Origin: an uncultured Prochlorococcus sp. | Lineage (GTDB): Bacteria > Cyanobacteriota > Cyanobacteriia > PCC-6307 > Cyanobiaceae | Reading direction: 5' to 3' | NCBI RefSeq assembly: GCF_902522795.1 | Contig: NZ_CABYWZ010000003.1 | Span: 34,309 to 98,308 of the forward strand | Length of the DNA: 64,000 nt | Shown here: in pieces, positions 31,339 to 41,672 of the stretch | How positions within the stretch are numbered: the stretch's first letter is position 1 | Layout of the letters: each line of letters begins with the position of its first letter | The notes under the pieces: generated by a model | The model's database searches: none | The model's input: only the letters and a program-made list of their open reading frames with translations | Told to the model about the DNA's origin: nothing | Program-made: the position numbers and the translations under genes

Positions 31339-32346
31339 ATGACTAATTCGAATAATCAGTTATTAAAAGAAATTAGGTTTGATTGGAATAAAGAGGAGAT
31401 TTTGAAAATACTCAATATGCCTCTAATTGATTTAATGTGGGAATCACAAACCGTACACAGGAAATTCAACAAATACGATATTCAATTAGCATCATTGTTC
31501 AGCGTAAAAACTGGTGGATGCGAGGAAAATTGTTCGTATTGTAGCCAATCAATTTATAGTGCTAGCCAAATCAAAAGTCATGCACAGTTTCAAGTTAAAG
31601 AGGTTTTATCAAGAGCTCAAGTAGCAAAAAATGAGGGTGCAGATAGGTTTTGTATGGGTTGGGCGTGGAGAGAAATTAGAGATGGGAAATCTTTTAATGC
31701 AATGTTGGAAATGGTTAGCGGTGTAAGAGATTTAGGGATGGAAGCATGCGTTACTGCGGGGATGCTTACAGAAGAACAAGCTTCCAGACTAGCTGATGCA
31801 GGTTTGACCGCGTATAACCACAATCTTGATACTAGTCCTGAGTATTATAAAAATATTATTACGACTAGAACTTATCAAGACAGACTGGACACTATCAAAA
31901 GAGTAAGAAATGCAGGAATAAATGTTTGTTGTGGAGGAATAATAGGCTTGGGTGAAACTAATGGCGATAGAGCATCTCTTTTGGAAGTTCTTTCAAACAT
32001 GAATCCACACCCTGAAAGTGTTCCTGTAAATTCATTAGTAGCTATTGAAGGCACTGGTTTAGAAGATAATCAAGATATTGATTCTATTGAAATGATAAGA
32101 ATGATCGCTACAGCAAGAATTCTTATGCCTAAAAGTAAAATAAGACTAAGTGCAGGGAGAGAAAAGCTTTCAAAAGAAGCCCAAATATTATGTTTTCAAT
32201 GTGGGGCAAATTCAATATTTTATGGAGATGAGTTACTCACAACTTCAAATCCATCTTTCCAATCAGACAGAAAACTTCTTAAAGAGGTAGGAGTATCATT
32301 TAACAAAGATTTTGAAACTTGTGAAAAAACATTATCTTCTTTATGA
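31339..32346 (+). CDS. bioB: Biotin synthase
   Basis: Radical SAM enzyme inserting sulfur into dethiobiotin. 335 residues. The SAM cluster motif [13 protein letters not shown] has the CxxxCxxC cysteines; further [2Fe-2S] ligand cysteines are visible in [17 protein letters not shown] and NVCCGG, and SAGREKLS carries the conserved arginine. The stop overlaps the start of trhO in ATGA (32343-32346), a clear translational coupling. Confidence 0.97.
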   Translation: MTNSNNQLLKEIRFDWNKEEILKILNMPLIDLMWESQTVHRKFNKYDIQLASLFSVKTGGCEENCSYCSQSIYSASQIKSHAQFQVKEVLSRAQVAKNEGADRFCMGWAWREIRDGKSFNAMLEMVSGVRDLGMEACVTAGMLTEEQASRLADAGLTAYNHNLDTSPEYYKNIITTRTYQDRLDTIKRVRNAGINVCCGGIIGLGETNGDRASLLEVLSNMNPHPESVPVNSLVAIEGTGLEDNQDIDSIEMIRMIATARILMPKSKIRLSAGREKLSKEAQILCFQCGANSIFYGDELLTTSNPSFQSDRKLLKEVGVSFNKDFETCEKTLSSL

Positions 32347-33275
32347 AAGGCAAAAATTATAAAATAGTTTCTCTTTACTCTTTCTTCCCATTTCAAGAAA
32401 AATTAATTCTTGATCTAAAAAATAAATTATTAGAAATCGAAAATGAAAAAGATCTTTCAGGTTTACTTATTTTTGCTAATGAGGGAATTAATGGAACTAT
32501 TTGTGCTGAGAGACATGTAATTGATATTGTTATCAATTTAATTAATAAATATGCAAATAATAGAAATTTGAATATTAAAGTAAATTTTTCAAAAAACAAA
32601 GTCTTCAAAAAATTAAAAATAAAAATCAAGAAAGAAATAGTCACAATGGGTGTCCCTAAAATAAACCCTTCAGAAGATAATGGGACCTATATTGACTCAG
32701 CTGATTGGAATAATTTAATTAAAAATCAAAATACAATAGTCATTGATACTAGAAATCATTATGAGGTGTCTATAGGCACTTTTCAGAACTCTATAAACCC
32801 AAATACAAAAAATTTTAGTGAATTCCCCAAGTGGGTAGATGATCATTTAGATACCCATTTAGAAAATAAAGAGTCTACAAATATAGCAATGTTTTGTACC
32901 GGAGGAATAAGATGTGAAAAAGCTTCGTCTTTACTGAAAAAGAAAGGTTATAAAAATATATATCACCTACAAGGGGGCATCCTTCAATACCTTGAAGATA
33001 TACCAAAAGAAAAAAACTTATTTGAAGGTGAATGTTATGTTTTTGATAAAAGAGTTGCTTTAGATCAAGAATTAAAAAAAGGCTCCTACTCTATTTGTCA
33101 TGCATGTGGAATGCCAGTTTCAATTCAAGATCAAGAAAGAAAAGAATATATAAAGGGTATCCAATGTCATTTCTGCATAGATCAATTTAGTGATGATGAT
33201 AGGAAAAGGTTTGAAGAAAGACAAAAACAGATCGACAGATTAGAAGTGGCAAATCATAAAATCTATAAGGACTAA
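32343..33275 (+). CDS. trhO: tRNA uridine(34) hydroxylase TrhO (YceA/rhodanese family)
   Basis: Oxygen-dependent hydroxylation of uridine 34 in tRNA anticodons. 310 residues. An N-terminal ferredoxin-like domain contains [14 protein letters not shown], the rhodanese domain (about 120-220) has the active cysteine in [13 protein letters not shown], and a C-terminal cysteine cluster (CHACGMPVS and CHFC) is typical of the family. Overlaps bioB by 4 bp; the next gene starts 11 bp later. Confidence 0.92.
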   Translation: MKGKNYKIVSLYSFFPFQEKLILDLKNKLLEIENEKDLSGLLIFANEGINGTICAERHVIDIVINLINKYANNRNLNIKVNFSKNKVFKKLKIKIKKEIVTMGVPKINPSEDNGTYIDSADWNNLIKNQNTIVIDTRNHYEVSIGTFQNSINPNTKNFSEFPKWVDDHLDTHLENKESTNIAMFCTGGIRCEKASSLLKKKGYKNIYHLQGGILQYLEDIPKEKNLFEGECYVFDKRVALDQELKKGSYSICHACGMPVSIQDQERKEYIKGIQCHFCIDQFSDDDRKRFEERQKQIDRLEVANHKIYKD

Positions 33276-33286
33276 TTTTCAAAATC

Positions 33287-33787
33287 ATGAAGGTTGAAGA
33301 ATTAGAAAAATTAGCAAGTAACATTGGATTATTAATTAAAATTCAAGTTAGAGAAACTCTCGGATTATCTTTCTTTAGAATTGTTATAGCAGAACAGAAA
33401 GATAACATCGTTAAGATTTGGGCCGAAATGAAAGGTTGGACTTATTTAAACAAACAAGGTATTCAGCTTGATACATTAAGAATCCTTAGTAAGGCTCCTG
33501 CTTTTGTTTCGGAATTAATATGGGCAACAACTATGGCTTGGGCAATTGAAAAAAAATCAAGCCATAAAGCAAGACTTTTAGCTATTTTTGATAGTGAAGG
33601 ATATAGTAAAAAACTTGTAAGATATTTCAAGTTAATAGGATTCAAAATTGTAAAAGAAGTTGGTTCTAGCCCAGTAGATCTTTTATTAAGATTGGTTTGG
33701 GGAGGGGCAGGAACACTTATGAACGGAGAATGTATTTCCATATTGAAAAAACTTGCAAAGAAACTCTCTTTAATTGAAAAAAGTTAA
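33287..33787 (+). CDS. Conserved cyanobacterial protein of unknown function
   Basis: 166 residues. I recognise no named domain. The middle (WATTMAWAIEKKSSHKARLL, IFDSEGYSKKLVRYFKLIGF) has a helix pattern vaguely like the last part of a GNAT fold, but the acetyl-CoA loop is not seen. The C-terminus is lysine-rich. Last gene of the lysA operon. Its stop shares TTAA (33784-33787) with the convergent lipA stop. Confidence 0.75.
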   Translation: MKVEELEKLASNIGLLIKIQVRETLGLSFFRIVIAEQKDNIVKIWAEMKGWTYLNKQGIQLDTLRILSKAPAFVSELIWATTMAWAIEKKSSHKARLLAIFDSEGYSKKLVRYFKLIGFKIVKEVGSSPVDLLLRLVWGGAGTLMNGECISILKKLAKKLSLIEKS

Positions 33788-34683
33788 CCCGCATGATAAC
33801 TACTTCTAACTAATGGGCCAGAAGATACTTTTTTGAAACCTAATTCCTTAGAGAAGCGATATAAATATTCAAACTCTGATGGATCCCAATATTTTTTAAC
33901 TGCCAAATGATTGAATGATGGCCTTAAATATTGGCCAATTGTAATTTGATCACAATCTATTTTTTTAAGATCGTAAATTGTATTTTTTATTTCATCCAAT
34001 GTTTCCCCAAGACCCAACATAATGCCTGATTTAGTTTGAATATGAGGAGCAATATTTTTTGACTTTTCTAGTAAACATAGGGATTTTTTATAATTTGCAC
34101 CCCTCCTAACTTCTTTTTGCAGTCTTTCAACAGTTTCAAGATTATGATTAAAGCATACTGGATCTTTTTCTAAAATCATCTTTAATCTCTCAGTCTGAAG
34201 GTTATTAGTTTCATTAAGATTTTTTCCCCCACCCCATAAATCGGGAGTTAAAACTTCTATTTTGATTGTTGAATCAATTTTTCTAATCTCATCAATTGTA
34301 CTTATAAATAAATTTGCTCCATGATCAGGGAGATCGTCTCTAGCTACAGATGTCAAAACAACATATTTTAAATTTAGTACTTTCACTGCTTTAGCGACTT
34401 GAGTACATTCATCAATATTGATAGAACTAGGTCTACCTTTATTTACCTGGCAAAAAGCACATGAACGAGAACATATCGATCCACCAAGTAAGAAAGTAGC
34501 TGTTCCTGAGGCATAACATTCTGCTCTATTTGGACATCTTGCTTCTTCACAAATAGTATGAATATTTGATTTTTTGATGAGAGTTTGTATTTTTTCGAAC
34601 TCTGAAGCTTTACTAATAGGAAATTTAATCCAAGAGGGAAGTCTTAAGATTTTTTCTTTCTTGATTAGATTATTTTCTCTCAT
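33784..34683 (-). CDS. lipA: Lipoyl synthase
   Basis: Radical SAM enzyme inserting two sulfurs into octanoyl groups on lipoyl domains. 299 residues. The auxiliary cluster cysteines are in CEEARCPNRAEC (about 40-51) and the SAM cluster cysteines in CSRSCAFCQV. The C-terminal RSSYHAG contains the conserved serine ligand. It begins 3 bp downstream of recR on the same strand. Cyanobacteria often carry two lipA genes; which copy this is cannot be told here. Confidence 0.95.
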   Translation of the reverse strand: MRENNLIKKEKILRLPSWIKFPISKASEFEKIQTLIKKSNIHTICEEARCPNRAECYASGTATFLLGGSICSRSCAFCQVNKGRPSSINIDECTQVAKAVKVLNLKYVVLTSVARDDLPDHGANLFISTIDEIRKIDSTIKIEVLTPDLWGGGKNLNETNNLQTERLKMILEKDPVCFNHNLETVERLQKEVRRGANYKKSLCLLEKSKNIAPHIQTKSGIMLGLGETLDEIKNTIYDLKKIDCDQITIGQYLRPSFNHLAVKKYWDPSEFEYLYRFSKELGFKKVSSGPLVRSSYHAG

Positions 34684-34686
34684 TGT

Positions 34687-35286
34687 CTAATTTAGTTTTG
34701 TTCTTCCTTCTAACGCCCTTGCAAGTGTAACTTCATCCACATATTCAAGTTCACTGCCCATTGGGAGGCCATATGCAATTCTCGTAACTTTAGTAAAAGG
34801 GGCTAACAATTTCCCAATATAAAGACTTGTTGTATCTCCCTCAACACTGGGAGTCAATGCCAATATGATCTCATCTATTTCAGACTTGCTAACTCTTTCT
34901 ATCAAGCTTCTTATTTCTAAGAGTTCGGGGCCAACAGAATCCATTGGAGATATTAAGCCACCAATAACATGATAAACACCTTTAAATTCTCTGGCGCGCT
35001 CCAAAGCAAGCAAATCTTTAGTTTCTGCTACTACACAGATTAATTTTTGATTTCTTTCAGTATTTTTACAAATTTCACATTCATCTTCTGAAGTCAAATT
35101 GAAACATTTTTTGCAACGACCAACATTACTATGTGCTTCTAAAAGAGCCTTTGAAAAATCTCTTATTGTACTTTCAGGTTGTTTTAAAATAAACAGAGCT
35201 AGTCGTTGCGCTGTTCTTGGACCAATCCCTGGGAATTTCTCAAAATGACCAATTAATTTTGAAAGCGGTTTTGTATAGGTAATCAA
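34687..35286 (-). CDS. recR: Recombination mediator protein RecR
   Basis: 199 residues, normal length. The N-terminal helix-hairpin-helix segment is [15 protein letters not shown], a four-cysteine zinc motif is seen in [16 protein letters not shown], and the Toprim domain follows ([12 protein letters not shown]). RecR works with RecO and RecF to load RecA on gapped DNA. Leads a two-gene unit with lipA and is divergent from psbP. Confidence 0.96.
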   Translation of the reverse strand: MITYTKPLSKLIGHFEKFPGIGPRTAQRLALFILKQPESTIRDFSKALLEAHSNVGRCKKCFNLTSEDECEICKNTERNQKLICVVAETKDLLALERAREFKGVYHVIGGLISPMDSVGPELLEIRSLIERVSKSEIDEIILALTPSVEGDTTSLYIGKLLAPFTKVTRIAYGLPMGSELEYVDEVTLARALEGRTKLN

Positions 35287-35389
35287 AATTAAACTATTTC
35301 TAGGAATAATTTAGACGCAAAATTCTGAATTGCCATAATTGTTTGCTTTTAATGTCTTATTATGTTTTTAGTTAGTAATTTCAAACAAA

Positions 35390-35947
35390 ATGAAAAATAT
35401 TAAATTTAACCCTTTCAAATATTTATTTTTGATTTTTTTGTGTTTAACACTGAGTGCATGTAGCGGCGGACTCAATGCGGGATTAGAAGCTTATCAAAGT
35501 CCAGATGGAAGATATGCCTTTTTGTATCCAACAGGATGGACTAGAGTAAAAGTAGATGGAGGCCCTGAAATTATTTATCATGATTTAATAAATAGTAATG
35601 AGACCTTAAGTTTAGTAATTTCTGATGTAAATAAAGAGGTTCAATTAGAACAGTTAGGAAGCCCAAGTGAAGTAGGTCAAACATTAATTGATAAAGTCAT
35701 TGCTCCGGAAGGTTCAGGTAGAGAGGTAAAACTTTTAAATGCCAATCAGAGGGAGGCATCTAATCATATTTTTTATGATTTAGAGTATGAATTAAATTTA
35801 AATGAACAGGCAAGACACGAATTAGCTACTGTCGTAATTGATAGAGGAACACTTTACACTTTCGCTGTGGGTACAAATGAAGAGAGATGGAATAAAGTTG
35901 ACGGTATGTTTACTAATGTAATTGAATCATTTAACTTCTTAATATAG
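35390..35947 (+). CDS. psbP: Photosystem II PsbP family lipoprotein (CyanoP)
   Basis: 185 residues. The signal peptide ends in the lipobox LSAC with the lipidated cysteine at about residue 24, so the protein is anchored to the lumenal side of the thylakoid membrane. The PsbP domain has DGRYAFLYPTGWTRV and a C-terminal VIESFNFLI. CyanoP assists PSII assembly and is sub-stoichiometric. The ATG at 35390 gives a normal signal peptide. It converges on the ABC exporter gene with 15 bp between. Confidence 0.92.
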   Translation: MKNIKFNPFKYLFLIFLCLTLSACSGGLNAGLEAYQSPDGRYAFLYPTGWTRVKVDGGPEIIYHDLINSNETLSLVISDVNKEVQLEQLGSPSEVGQTLIDKVIAPEGSGREVKLLNANQREASNHIFYDLEYELNLNEQARHELATVVIDRGTLYTFAVGTNEERWNKVDGMFTNVIESFNFLI

Positions 35948-35962
35948 TTTAGAAATTCTATA

Positions 35963-37735
35963 CTAGATTCCTACTTGAACATTCCACAATTCAGCATATA
36001 TTTTGTCCTGATCTAATAGTTCTTCATGTTTTCCGCTTTCAACTATTTTACCTTTATTAATAACAAGAATATTATCCGCATTTTTTATAGTGCTTAATCT
36101 ATGAGCTATTACTATAGTTGTTCTTTCTTTTGTAATTTTAGATAAAGATTTTTGAATTAAAGCTTCTGTTTCATTATCAACTGAGGCAGTAGCTTCATCT
36201 AATATTAATATTGGAGCATCCTTTAAAACAGCTCTCGCTAAGGCAATTCTTTGACGTTGTCCTCCTGAGAGCCTTTGACCTCTTTCCCCAACAATAGTTT
36301 TGTAACCATCTGGTAATTGTTCAATAAATTTATGAGCTTCAGCAATCTTTGAAGATTTAATAATATCTTTAAGACTTGGGTTTATTGATCCATATGCAAT
36401 ATTTTCTTGTACACTGCCATGAAATAAATAAGTTTCTTGACTTACTAAAGAAATACACTTTCTTAAATCCCTCAAATTTATTTCTTTGATAGAAATGCCA
36501 TCCAAGGTTATTGAGCCATTATTACTATCATAAATCCTAAGAAGAAGTTTTATTATTGTACTTTTTCCAGAACCTGTTAGACCAACAATTCCTAATGTTG
36601 AGTTATTTTCAATTTTGAAATTTATGTTTTTTAAAGTTAAATCTCGTCCAGGATAATTAAAATTTATATTGCTAAAAATAATTTCTCCTTTGATATCTTT
36701 AGGTTCAATTTTTATTTTTCCATCTTTTATTTTTATAGGCGTATCTATAAGATTAATTACTCTATCTATTGAAGCCATAGATCTCTGAAAATCATCTAAA
36801 ACATGCCCCAAAGTAGTTAAAGGCCATAATAGTCTTTGTGTTATGAACACTAAAAAACTATAAGTACCTACATCAAGTGTCTTATTCCAAGTTTGGAAAC
36901 CTCCAATTAATAGAATTGCTATAAAAGCAAATAAAATTGCGAATCTTATAAGAGGAATAAAAGCAGAAGATAATTTTATTGCAGCCTTATTACTTCTTTG
37001 ATAATCGAGACTTTCTTTATTTAATCTATTTAGTTCCCATTTTTCTTTAGTAAAACTTTTTATGGTTAGAATTCCACTTAAATTATTATTAAGTCTTGAT
37101 GCCAATAGTCCAGCTTTATTTCTAACATCTCTGTATTTTGGAGCAAGCTTCCTTTGAAATTTAATTGATCCTAAAAATATAATTGGAATAGGAAAGAAAG
37201 CAAATAAAGCAATTTTTGGAGCGACAAAAATCATAGTGCCCCCAATTATTAAGACAGTTATAAATAACTGAATAATCTGATTAGCCCCTTGGTCTAGAAA
37301 TCTCTCGAGTTGATTTATATCATCATTCAAAATAGATAATAGCCTTCCAGTATTATCATTTTCAAAAAAATCCATATCTAATTCCTGTATATGCTCATAA
37401 GCTTTTATTCTTAATTTATGTTGCGATAGCTGAGCCAAATTTCTCCATAAAATCGAATATAAATATTCAAAGGAGGATTCACCAGACCAAACTATTCCTG
37501 AAGCAAATGCGAGAAAAATCAATTGTGCTGGAACTTCTTTTATCCCAAAACCAGCAATCCATGAATTCTGTTCCTTTACAACGATATCAACTGCGAGACC
37601 AATTATTACAGGGGGAGCTAAATCTAATATTTTATTAATTATGGAACTAAGAAAAGCAAAAAATAGTAATCTTCTTTCTTCAATCAGATTTAAATAAAGT
37701 CTTATTATTGGATTTTGATTGTTCTGAGACCTCAT
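35963..37735 (-). CDS. ABC exporter, fused membrane and ATPase domains (MsbA-like)
   Basis: 590 residues. Six membrane helices over about 25-310, then the ATPase domain: Walker A GLTGSGKST, signature LSGGQRQRIALARA, Walker B ILILDEATASVD, and H-loop VIAHRLSTI. It acts as a dimer exporting lipids, peptides or drugs; the substrate is not predictable. It follows the small 97-aa gene by 10 bp, with the DEAD-box helicase upstream, all leftward. Confidence 0.93.
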   Translation of the reverse strand: MRSQNNQNPIIRLYLNLIEERRLLFFAFLSSIINKILDLAPPVIIGLAVDIVVKEQNSWIAGFGIKEVPAQLIFLAFASGIVWSGESSFEYLYSILWRNLAQLSQHKLRIKAYEHIQELDMDFFENDNTGRLLSILNDDINQLERFLDQGANQIIQLFITVLIIGGTMIFVAPKIALFAFFPIPIIFLGSIKFQRKLAPKYRDVRNKAGLLASRLNNNLSGILTIKSFTKEKWELNRLNKESLDYQRSNKAAIKLSSAFIPLIRFAILFAFIAILLIGGFQTWNKTLDVGTYSFLVFITQRLLWPLTTLGHVLDDFQRSMASIDRVINLIDTPIKIKDGKIKIEPKDIKGEIIFSNINFNYPGRDLTLKNINFKIENNSTLGIVGLTGSGKSTIIKLLLRIYDSNNGSITLDGISIKEINLRDLRKCISLVSQETYLFHGSVQENIAYGSINPSLKDIIKSSKIAEAHKFIEQLPDGYKTIVGERGQRLSGGQRQRIALARAVLKDAPILILDEATASVDNETEALIQKSLSKITKERTTIVIAHRLSTIKNADNILVINKGKIVESGKHEELLDQDKIYAELWNVQVGI

Positions 37736-37745
37736 AAAATAACAA

Positions 37746-38039
37746 TTAAATTTTTCTATTATGATTTAAATTTTCTTTAGTTTCTAATTTACATTTTATT
37801 TTTGCATCTTGATGACTTGCAGTTTGTGTAAATTCTTCGTAGTAACAATCACAAGTTTCATTTGCAATTTTCTCACTATATACTATTTCTGCTTTCAAAA
37901 ACTCCTCTTTGACACTCTGAAGACAAAATAGTTTTATGATTGAATTTTGTTTAGTTTGAGCTAGATAAAAACTATTAAAAGAGTTGTATAGGATTATCAT
38001 ATTCACAAAAATAAAGAATTTATATTTGCCAGCTTTCAT
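37746..38039 (-). CDS. Small exported cysteine-containing protein, unknown
   Basis: 97 residues with a hydrophobic N-terminal segment (about 8-26) resembling a signal peptide or anchor. The remainder contains cysteines in LFCLQ, CDCYYEEF and KCKLE that could form disulfides outside the cytoplasm. No known motif. It fits exactly between the helicase stop (9 bp) and the ABC exporter start (10 bp) with the same strand and normal codon use, so it is probably real. Confidence 0.62.
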   Translation of the reverse strand: MKAGKYKFFIFVNMIILYNSFNSFYLAQTKQNSIIKLFCLQSVKEEFLKAEIVYSEKIANETCDCYYEEFTQTASHQDAKIKCKLETKENLNHNRKI

Positions 38040-38048
38040 TCTCTATCC

Positions 38049-39830
38049 CTAGTTTCTGACTTTAATTTTTTTTAATTTATTTTTAGTTTCTCTATGCAGA
38101 TCTCTGGGTAAATCTACCAAACTGTAATCATTAAAAATCTGTATCTTACCTATGGATCTACCATTTATATTTGTTGAATTACAGATTGAGGATATGATAT
38201 TTGCAACTCTAACCCCATCAAATTTACCAAAGTTAAATTTATAGGTTTCAAAAGAATCATTTTGATAATTATTTCTTCTATTTGAATTTCTCACTCGATT
38301 ATTAATATTCCTATTTGATCTATTTCGATCAGTATTATTTTGTTTAAGAATCCAAGAATCATCTTCATTAACAAAAAATGATTTATTACCTATTACTAGG
38401 TTAATCGCCGCCATTGCAATATTTGAGTCATCCATAGAGTATTTTTCTTTTAAATTATCTAGTACATCAATAATTAAAGCTTTATTTTCTTCATTTTCAT
38501 CTTTAGCTAAAGAACTTTCATTAACATTCTCTATAAGTTTCTCCATCCTTTTTTCATTTATTATTTTATTACTTGGTATATTGATTTCTTCAATTTTAGT
38601 TCTTGTTGAGTTTTCTAAGTTTCTTAGGAAATGTTTTTCTCTTTGATTAACAAATAAAATTGCTTCTCCTGATCTGCCTGCTCTTCCAGTTCTTCCAATC
38701 CTATGAGTATATGTTTCCTTATCAAAAGGAAAATCATAATTAACAACAAGTTTTATCCTCTCAACATCTAATCCCCTAGCTGCGACATCAGTTGCAACAA
38801 GGATATTAATAAATCCTTTTTTTAATCTATCTACAGTATTTTCTCTTTGGTTTTGAGGTATATCTCCATTAAGTACTGCCACAGTATGACCTGAATTCTC
38901 TAAAGCTTCAGCTATTGAAGTAGTAAGTAGTTTTGTCCTTACAAAAATTATTACTCCCTCGTTATTAAGTTCTAATATTCTTTTTAATGCATCTAACTTA
39001 TGATGCCTTTGAACATATAGAAATTTTTGAGAAATTAATTGAGTTTCTTTTTTGACACTTTTGATTAATATTTCGGCGGGATTATTTAAATATTTTTTTG
39101 CTATGTTTCTTATCTCACTAGGCATTGTTGCTGAAAACAATACCATTTGTTTAGTTTCAGGAAGCTGATCTATTATCCATTCAATATCTTCAAGAAAACC
39201 CATATTTAACATTTCATCTGCCTCATCTAAAACAAGACAATTTATTTCTTTGATTTTAAAAGTTCCCTGCCTTATATGATCCATTATTCGACCAGGGGTC
39301 CCAACTACTACGTCAACTTTTCTCTTCAATGCAGAAATTTGATTTCGATAGTCCGTACCTCCATATATTGCAACCGTCTTAAAATTACTAGTTTCAGAAC
39401 TATAACTCTTAAAAGATTCTGCTACTTGAGTTGCTAATTCTCTTGTAGGAGTCATAACTAAAACCTTGGCATTTAATTCTTTATTATCTGCAAGTTTTTC
39501 TATTAATGGTAGTGCGAAAGCTGCAGTCTTTCCTGTTCCTGTTTGTGCTTGGCCTAATAAATCTCTGCCTAACATTAGTTCTGGAATTGCAGCTTTTTGG
39601 ATGGGAGTTGGATTTTTATATCCTTTATTTCTTAACGAATTTAAAATCGATTGATTAAATCCAAAATCGAGAAATCCATTTTCATCATCATTTCCTCTCG
39701 ATAATTCCAATGGTTGAGATTCAATTTCTTTTTCTTTCTCTAAGTTCTTTAAATCAATCAGGGAAGAATCTTCATTCTGAGATTTTTCCTGATCACTACC
39801 AAGAGAGTTATTATCTTTTTTTAAAGCCAT
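38049..39830 (-). CDS. deaD: DEAD-box ATP-dependent RNA helicase (DeaD/CsdA type)
   Basis: 593 residues. The acidic N-terminal ~50 residues are followed by the helicase core: Q motif with GYKNPTPIQ, Walker A AQTGTGKT, DEAD box (LDEADEML), SAT, and motif VI HRIGRTGRAGR. The C-terminal part has an Asn/Arg-rich linker and a DbpA-like RNA-binding domain (VRVANIISSICN), as in CsdA. Such helicases unwind structured RNA in the cold and in ribosome assembly. The leader carries a hairpin that buries the ribosome-binding site (separate entry), suggesting autoregulation. Confidence 0.95.
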   Translation of the reverse strand: MALKKDNNSLGSDQEKSQNEDSSLIDLKNLEKEKEIESQPLELSRGNDDENGFLDFGFNQSILNSLRNKGYKNPTPIQKAAIPELMLGRDLLGQAQTGTGKTAAFALPLIEKLADNKELNAKVLVMTPTRELATQVAESFKSYSSETSNFKTVAIYGGTDYRNQISALKRKVDVVVGTPGRIMDHIRQGTFKIKEINCLVLDEADEMLNMGFLEDIEWIIDQLPETKQMVLFSATMPSEIRNIAKKYLNNPAEILIKSVKKETQLISQKFLYVQRHHKLDALKRILELNNEGVIIFVRTKLLTTSIAEALENSGHTVAVLNGDIPQNQRENTVDRLKKGFINILVATDVAARGLDVERIKLVVNYDFPFDKETYTHRIGRTGRAGRSGEAILFVNQREKHFLRNLENSTRTKIEEINIPSNKIINEKRMEKLIENVNESSLAKDENEENKALIIDVLDNLKEKYSMDDSNIAMAAINLVIGNKSFFVNEDDSWILKQNNTDRNRSNRNINNRVRNSNRRNNYQNDSFETYKFNFGKFDGVRVANIISSICNSTNINGRSIGKIQIFNDYSLVDLPRDLHRETKNKLKKIKVRN

Positions 39831-39834
39831 TTTA

Positions 39835-39863
39835 AATGCCTAACAATCTTCTGATTAGGCATT
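39835..39863 (-). promoter_or_regulatory. Leader hairpin enclosing the deaD ribosome-binding site
   Basis: Read on the minus strand, AATGCCTAA (39855-39863) pairs perfectly with TTAGGCATT (39835-39843), a 9-bp stem with an 11-nt loop that ends 4 nt before the deaD ATG. The only Shine-Dalgarno-like bases close to the start (AGG, 8 nt before the ATG) lie inside the 3' arm. There is no U-run after it, so it is not a typical terminator. Sequestration of the ribosome-binding site is inferred. Confidence 0.6.
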
Positions 39864-39967
39864 CAACAAATATCTAAATTGACTTGAATTGTTGACTAGC
39901 CTACAGAGCCGAATTATTAATCTAACATCTTGGGGTTAAGATCTTACTAATTTCTCAAAAATAAGAT

Positions 39968-41671
39968 TTAATTTAAATAATATATATCAAGAAATTTTTT
40001 TGCTCTTGTAACAGCAGTATAAAACAACCTTCTTTCAAAATTATCTCTGCAAAAGATATTTTCACTATCTTTTTGTTCTTTTACAGCATATTGATTTCTT
40101 TTGTATTTTTCGGACCATAAAATGCTTACTTTCTCAGATTCACTCCCTTGAGATTTATGTATAGTAATGGCTATTGCTGGCACAACATTTTCTAAATTAG
40201 ATGGATCAACTAATGAGACAATTTCTTCATTATTATCATTAAATTTTCTAAAGAGATATTTTCTGTTATTTTTCAAACCTATAATTACTCCGATATCCCC
40301 ATTTGACAATCCAAGTTCATTATTATTTTTTGTACACATTATCGGAACACCTTCACTAAGAGTTTGAAGGTCATATGGTTTTTTTTGACCAAAAATAATT
40401 TCATTCAAATATTCAACACTCCATATTCCAGAATTTTTTTCACATAAGATCAAATGACTTTGTAAATCCAGAAATATCTTATCTACTAAATCTTTTTCAA
40501 TAAGCAATAAATTAGAAATACCCTTATCAAATATATATTTTTTTTTACTTAAATTTGAAGTTGAAAGATTTAACTTATTTAGATGACTTTTAATCGAAAA
40601 AAATAGATATTTTGGAATATCTTTTTCTCTATTTTTTAAAATAGTAACTTCTTTTGAATTGTTATCTTTTTCTAATTCTTTTATCTTTTGATTAAGTAAA
40701 GAATAATCATTATTAAATATTAAACTACTAATTACTGCTATATCTCCAAAATTTCTATAAGTTTTTTCTAAATTAACTACAGAAGATTTAATTAAACTAT
40801 TTTCACCATATTCAAACAAATAATTCCAGATAGAACAGTTATTTATTGGAGACAATTGATTTTTATCTCCCACTAAAATAATTTTACAGTCCTTTGCTAG
40901 TAAAATTAAAACAGATTCAATCAAATCGATATTTACCATTGACATTTCATCAATTATAAAAATATCAAGTTCTTTAAGTTTAAATTTCAACTTAAGAGAT
41001 TTATTTTGAGAATTTAAAATCCATCTATGTAAAGTTTGAAATTCTATTTGGTCTAGAAATTCGCTGGAGGAAATATTTTTTTTATCATTAAGAGCTTCTT
41101 TTAGACGAGCTGTAGCTTTACCCGTTGGAGCAGATAACCCAATATTTAAAAAGTTATCAATTAGAAGGAGTTCTTGTATTAACTTTATTATTAAAGTGGT
41201 CTTACCGGTACCTGGTCCTCCTTGAAGGAAAACTAAGTTTGAATATTTAAATATATTTTTAATTTGATCAATTTTATTATCATCTTTATAAATTATCGAG
41301 TTCATTAAATTATCGGTATCTATTTTTTTTAAAAATAAATTCATAACTCTTTCTATCTTTTTTGACCATTTTGATAGGGATAATTTTCTATTTGCTAACA
41401 CAAATGGAGAATCAAGGGAACCTATCAAACCTATATTTTTTAAAACATCTATATGTTTATTGGGCCAGCCATCTTCTAACAATTCAAAAATTATTAAACT
41501 ATTATCTACATCAATAATAGTTTCACCATTTTTTTCAAAGCCTATTAAAATTCTTATTACATCTTTTACGAAATTTCCATATTTTTTTTCATTGAATTTA
41601 AAAATACCTAAGATTAAATTAAATATGTGATCATATTGGAACTTTTCAATATCCGCAGTAGTTTTGTTCAT
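39968..41671 (-). CDS. recD: Exodeoxyribonuclease V alpha subunit RecD
   Basis: 567 residues. SF1 helicase with Walker A GGPGTGKTT (about 154-162), IDEMSMVNIDLI (motif II), GDKNQLSPI (motif III) and the C-terminal AITIHKSQGSE and YTAVTRAKKFL. RecD is the fast 5'-3' motor of RecBCD, which processes double-strand ends for repair and degrades foreign linear DNA. Begins 1 bp after recB. Its upstream neighbours are recB, an ICMT-like gene and recC. Confidence 0.93.
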   Translation of the reverse strand: MNKTTADIEKFQYDHIFNLILGIFKFNEKKYGNFVKDVIRILIGFEKNGETIIDVDNSLIIFELLEDGWPNKHIDVLKNIGLIGSLDSPFVLANRKLSLSKWSKKIERVMNLFLKKIDTDNLMNSIIYKDDNKIDQIKNIFKYSNLVFLQGGPGTGKTTLIIKLIQELLLIDNFLNIGLSAPTGKATARLKEALNDKKNISSSEFLDQIEFQTLHRWILNSQNKSLKLKFKLKELDIFIIDEMSMVNIDLIESVLILLAKDCKIILVGDKNQLSPINNCSIWNYLFEYGENSLIKSSVVNLEKTYRNFGDIAVISSLIFNNDYSLLNQKIKELEKDNNSKEVTILKNREKDIPKYLFFSIKSHLNKLNLSTSNLSKKKYIFDKGISNLLLIEKDLVDKIFLDLQSHLILCEKNSGIWSVEYLNEIIFGQKKPYDLQTLSEGVPIMCTKNNNELGLSNGDIGVIIGLKNNRKYLFRKFNDNNEEIVSLVDPSNLENVVPAIAITIHKSQGSESEKVSILWSEKYKRNQYAVKEQKDSENIFCRDNFERRLFYTAVTRAKKFLDIYYLN

Positions 41672-41672
41672 T

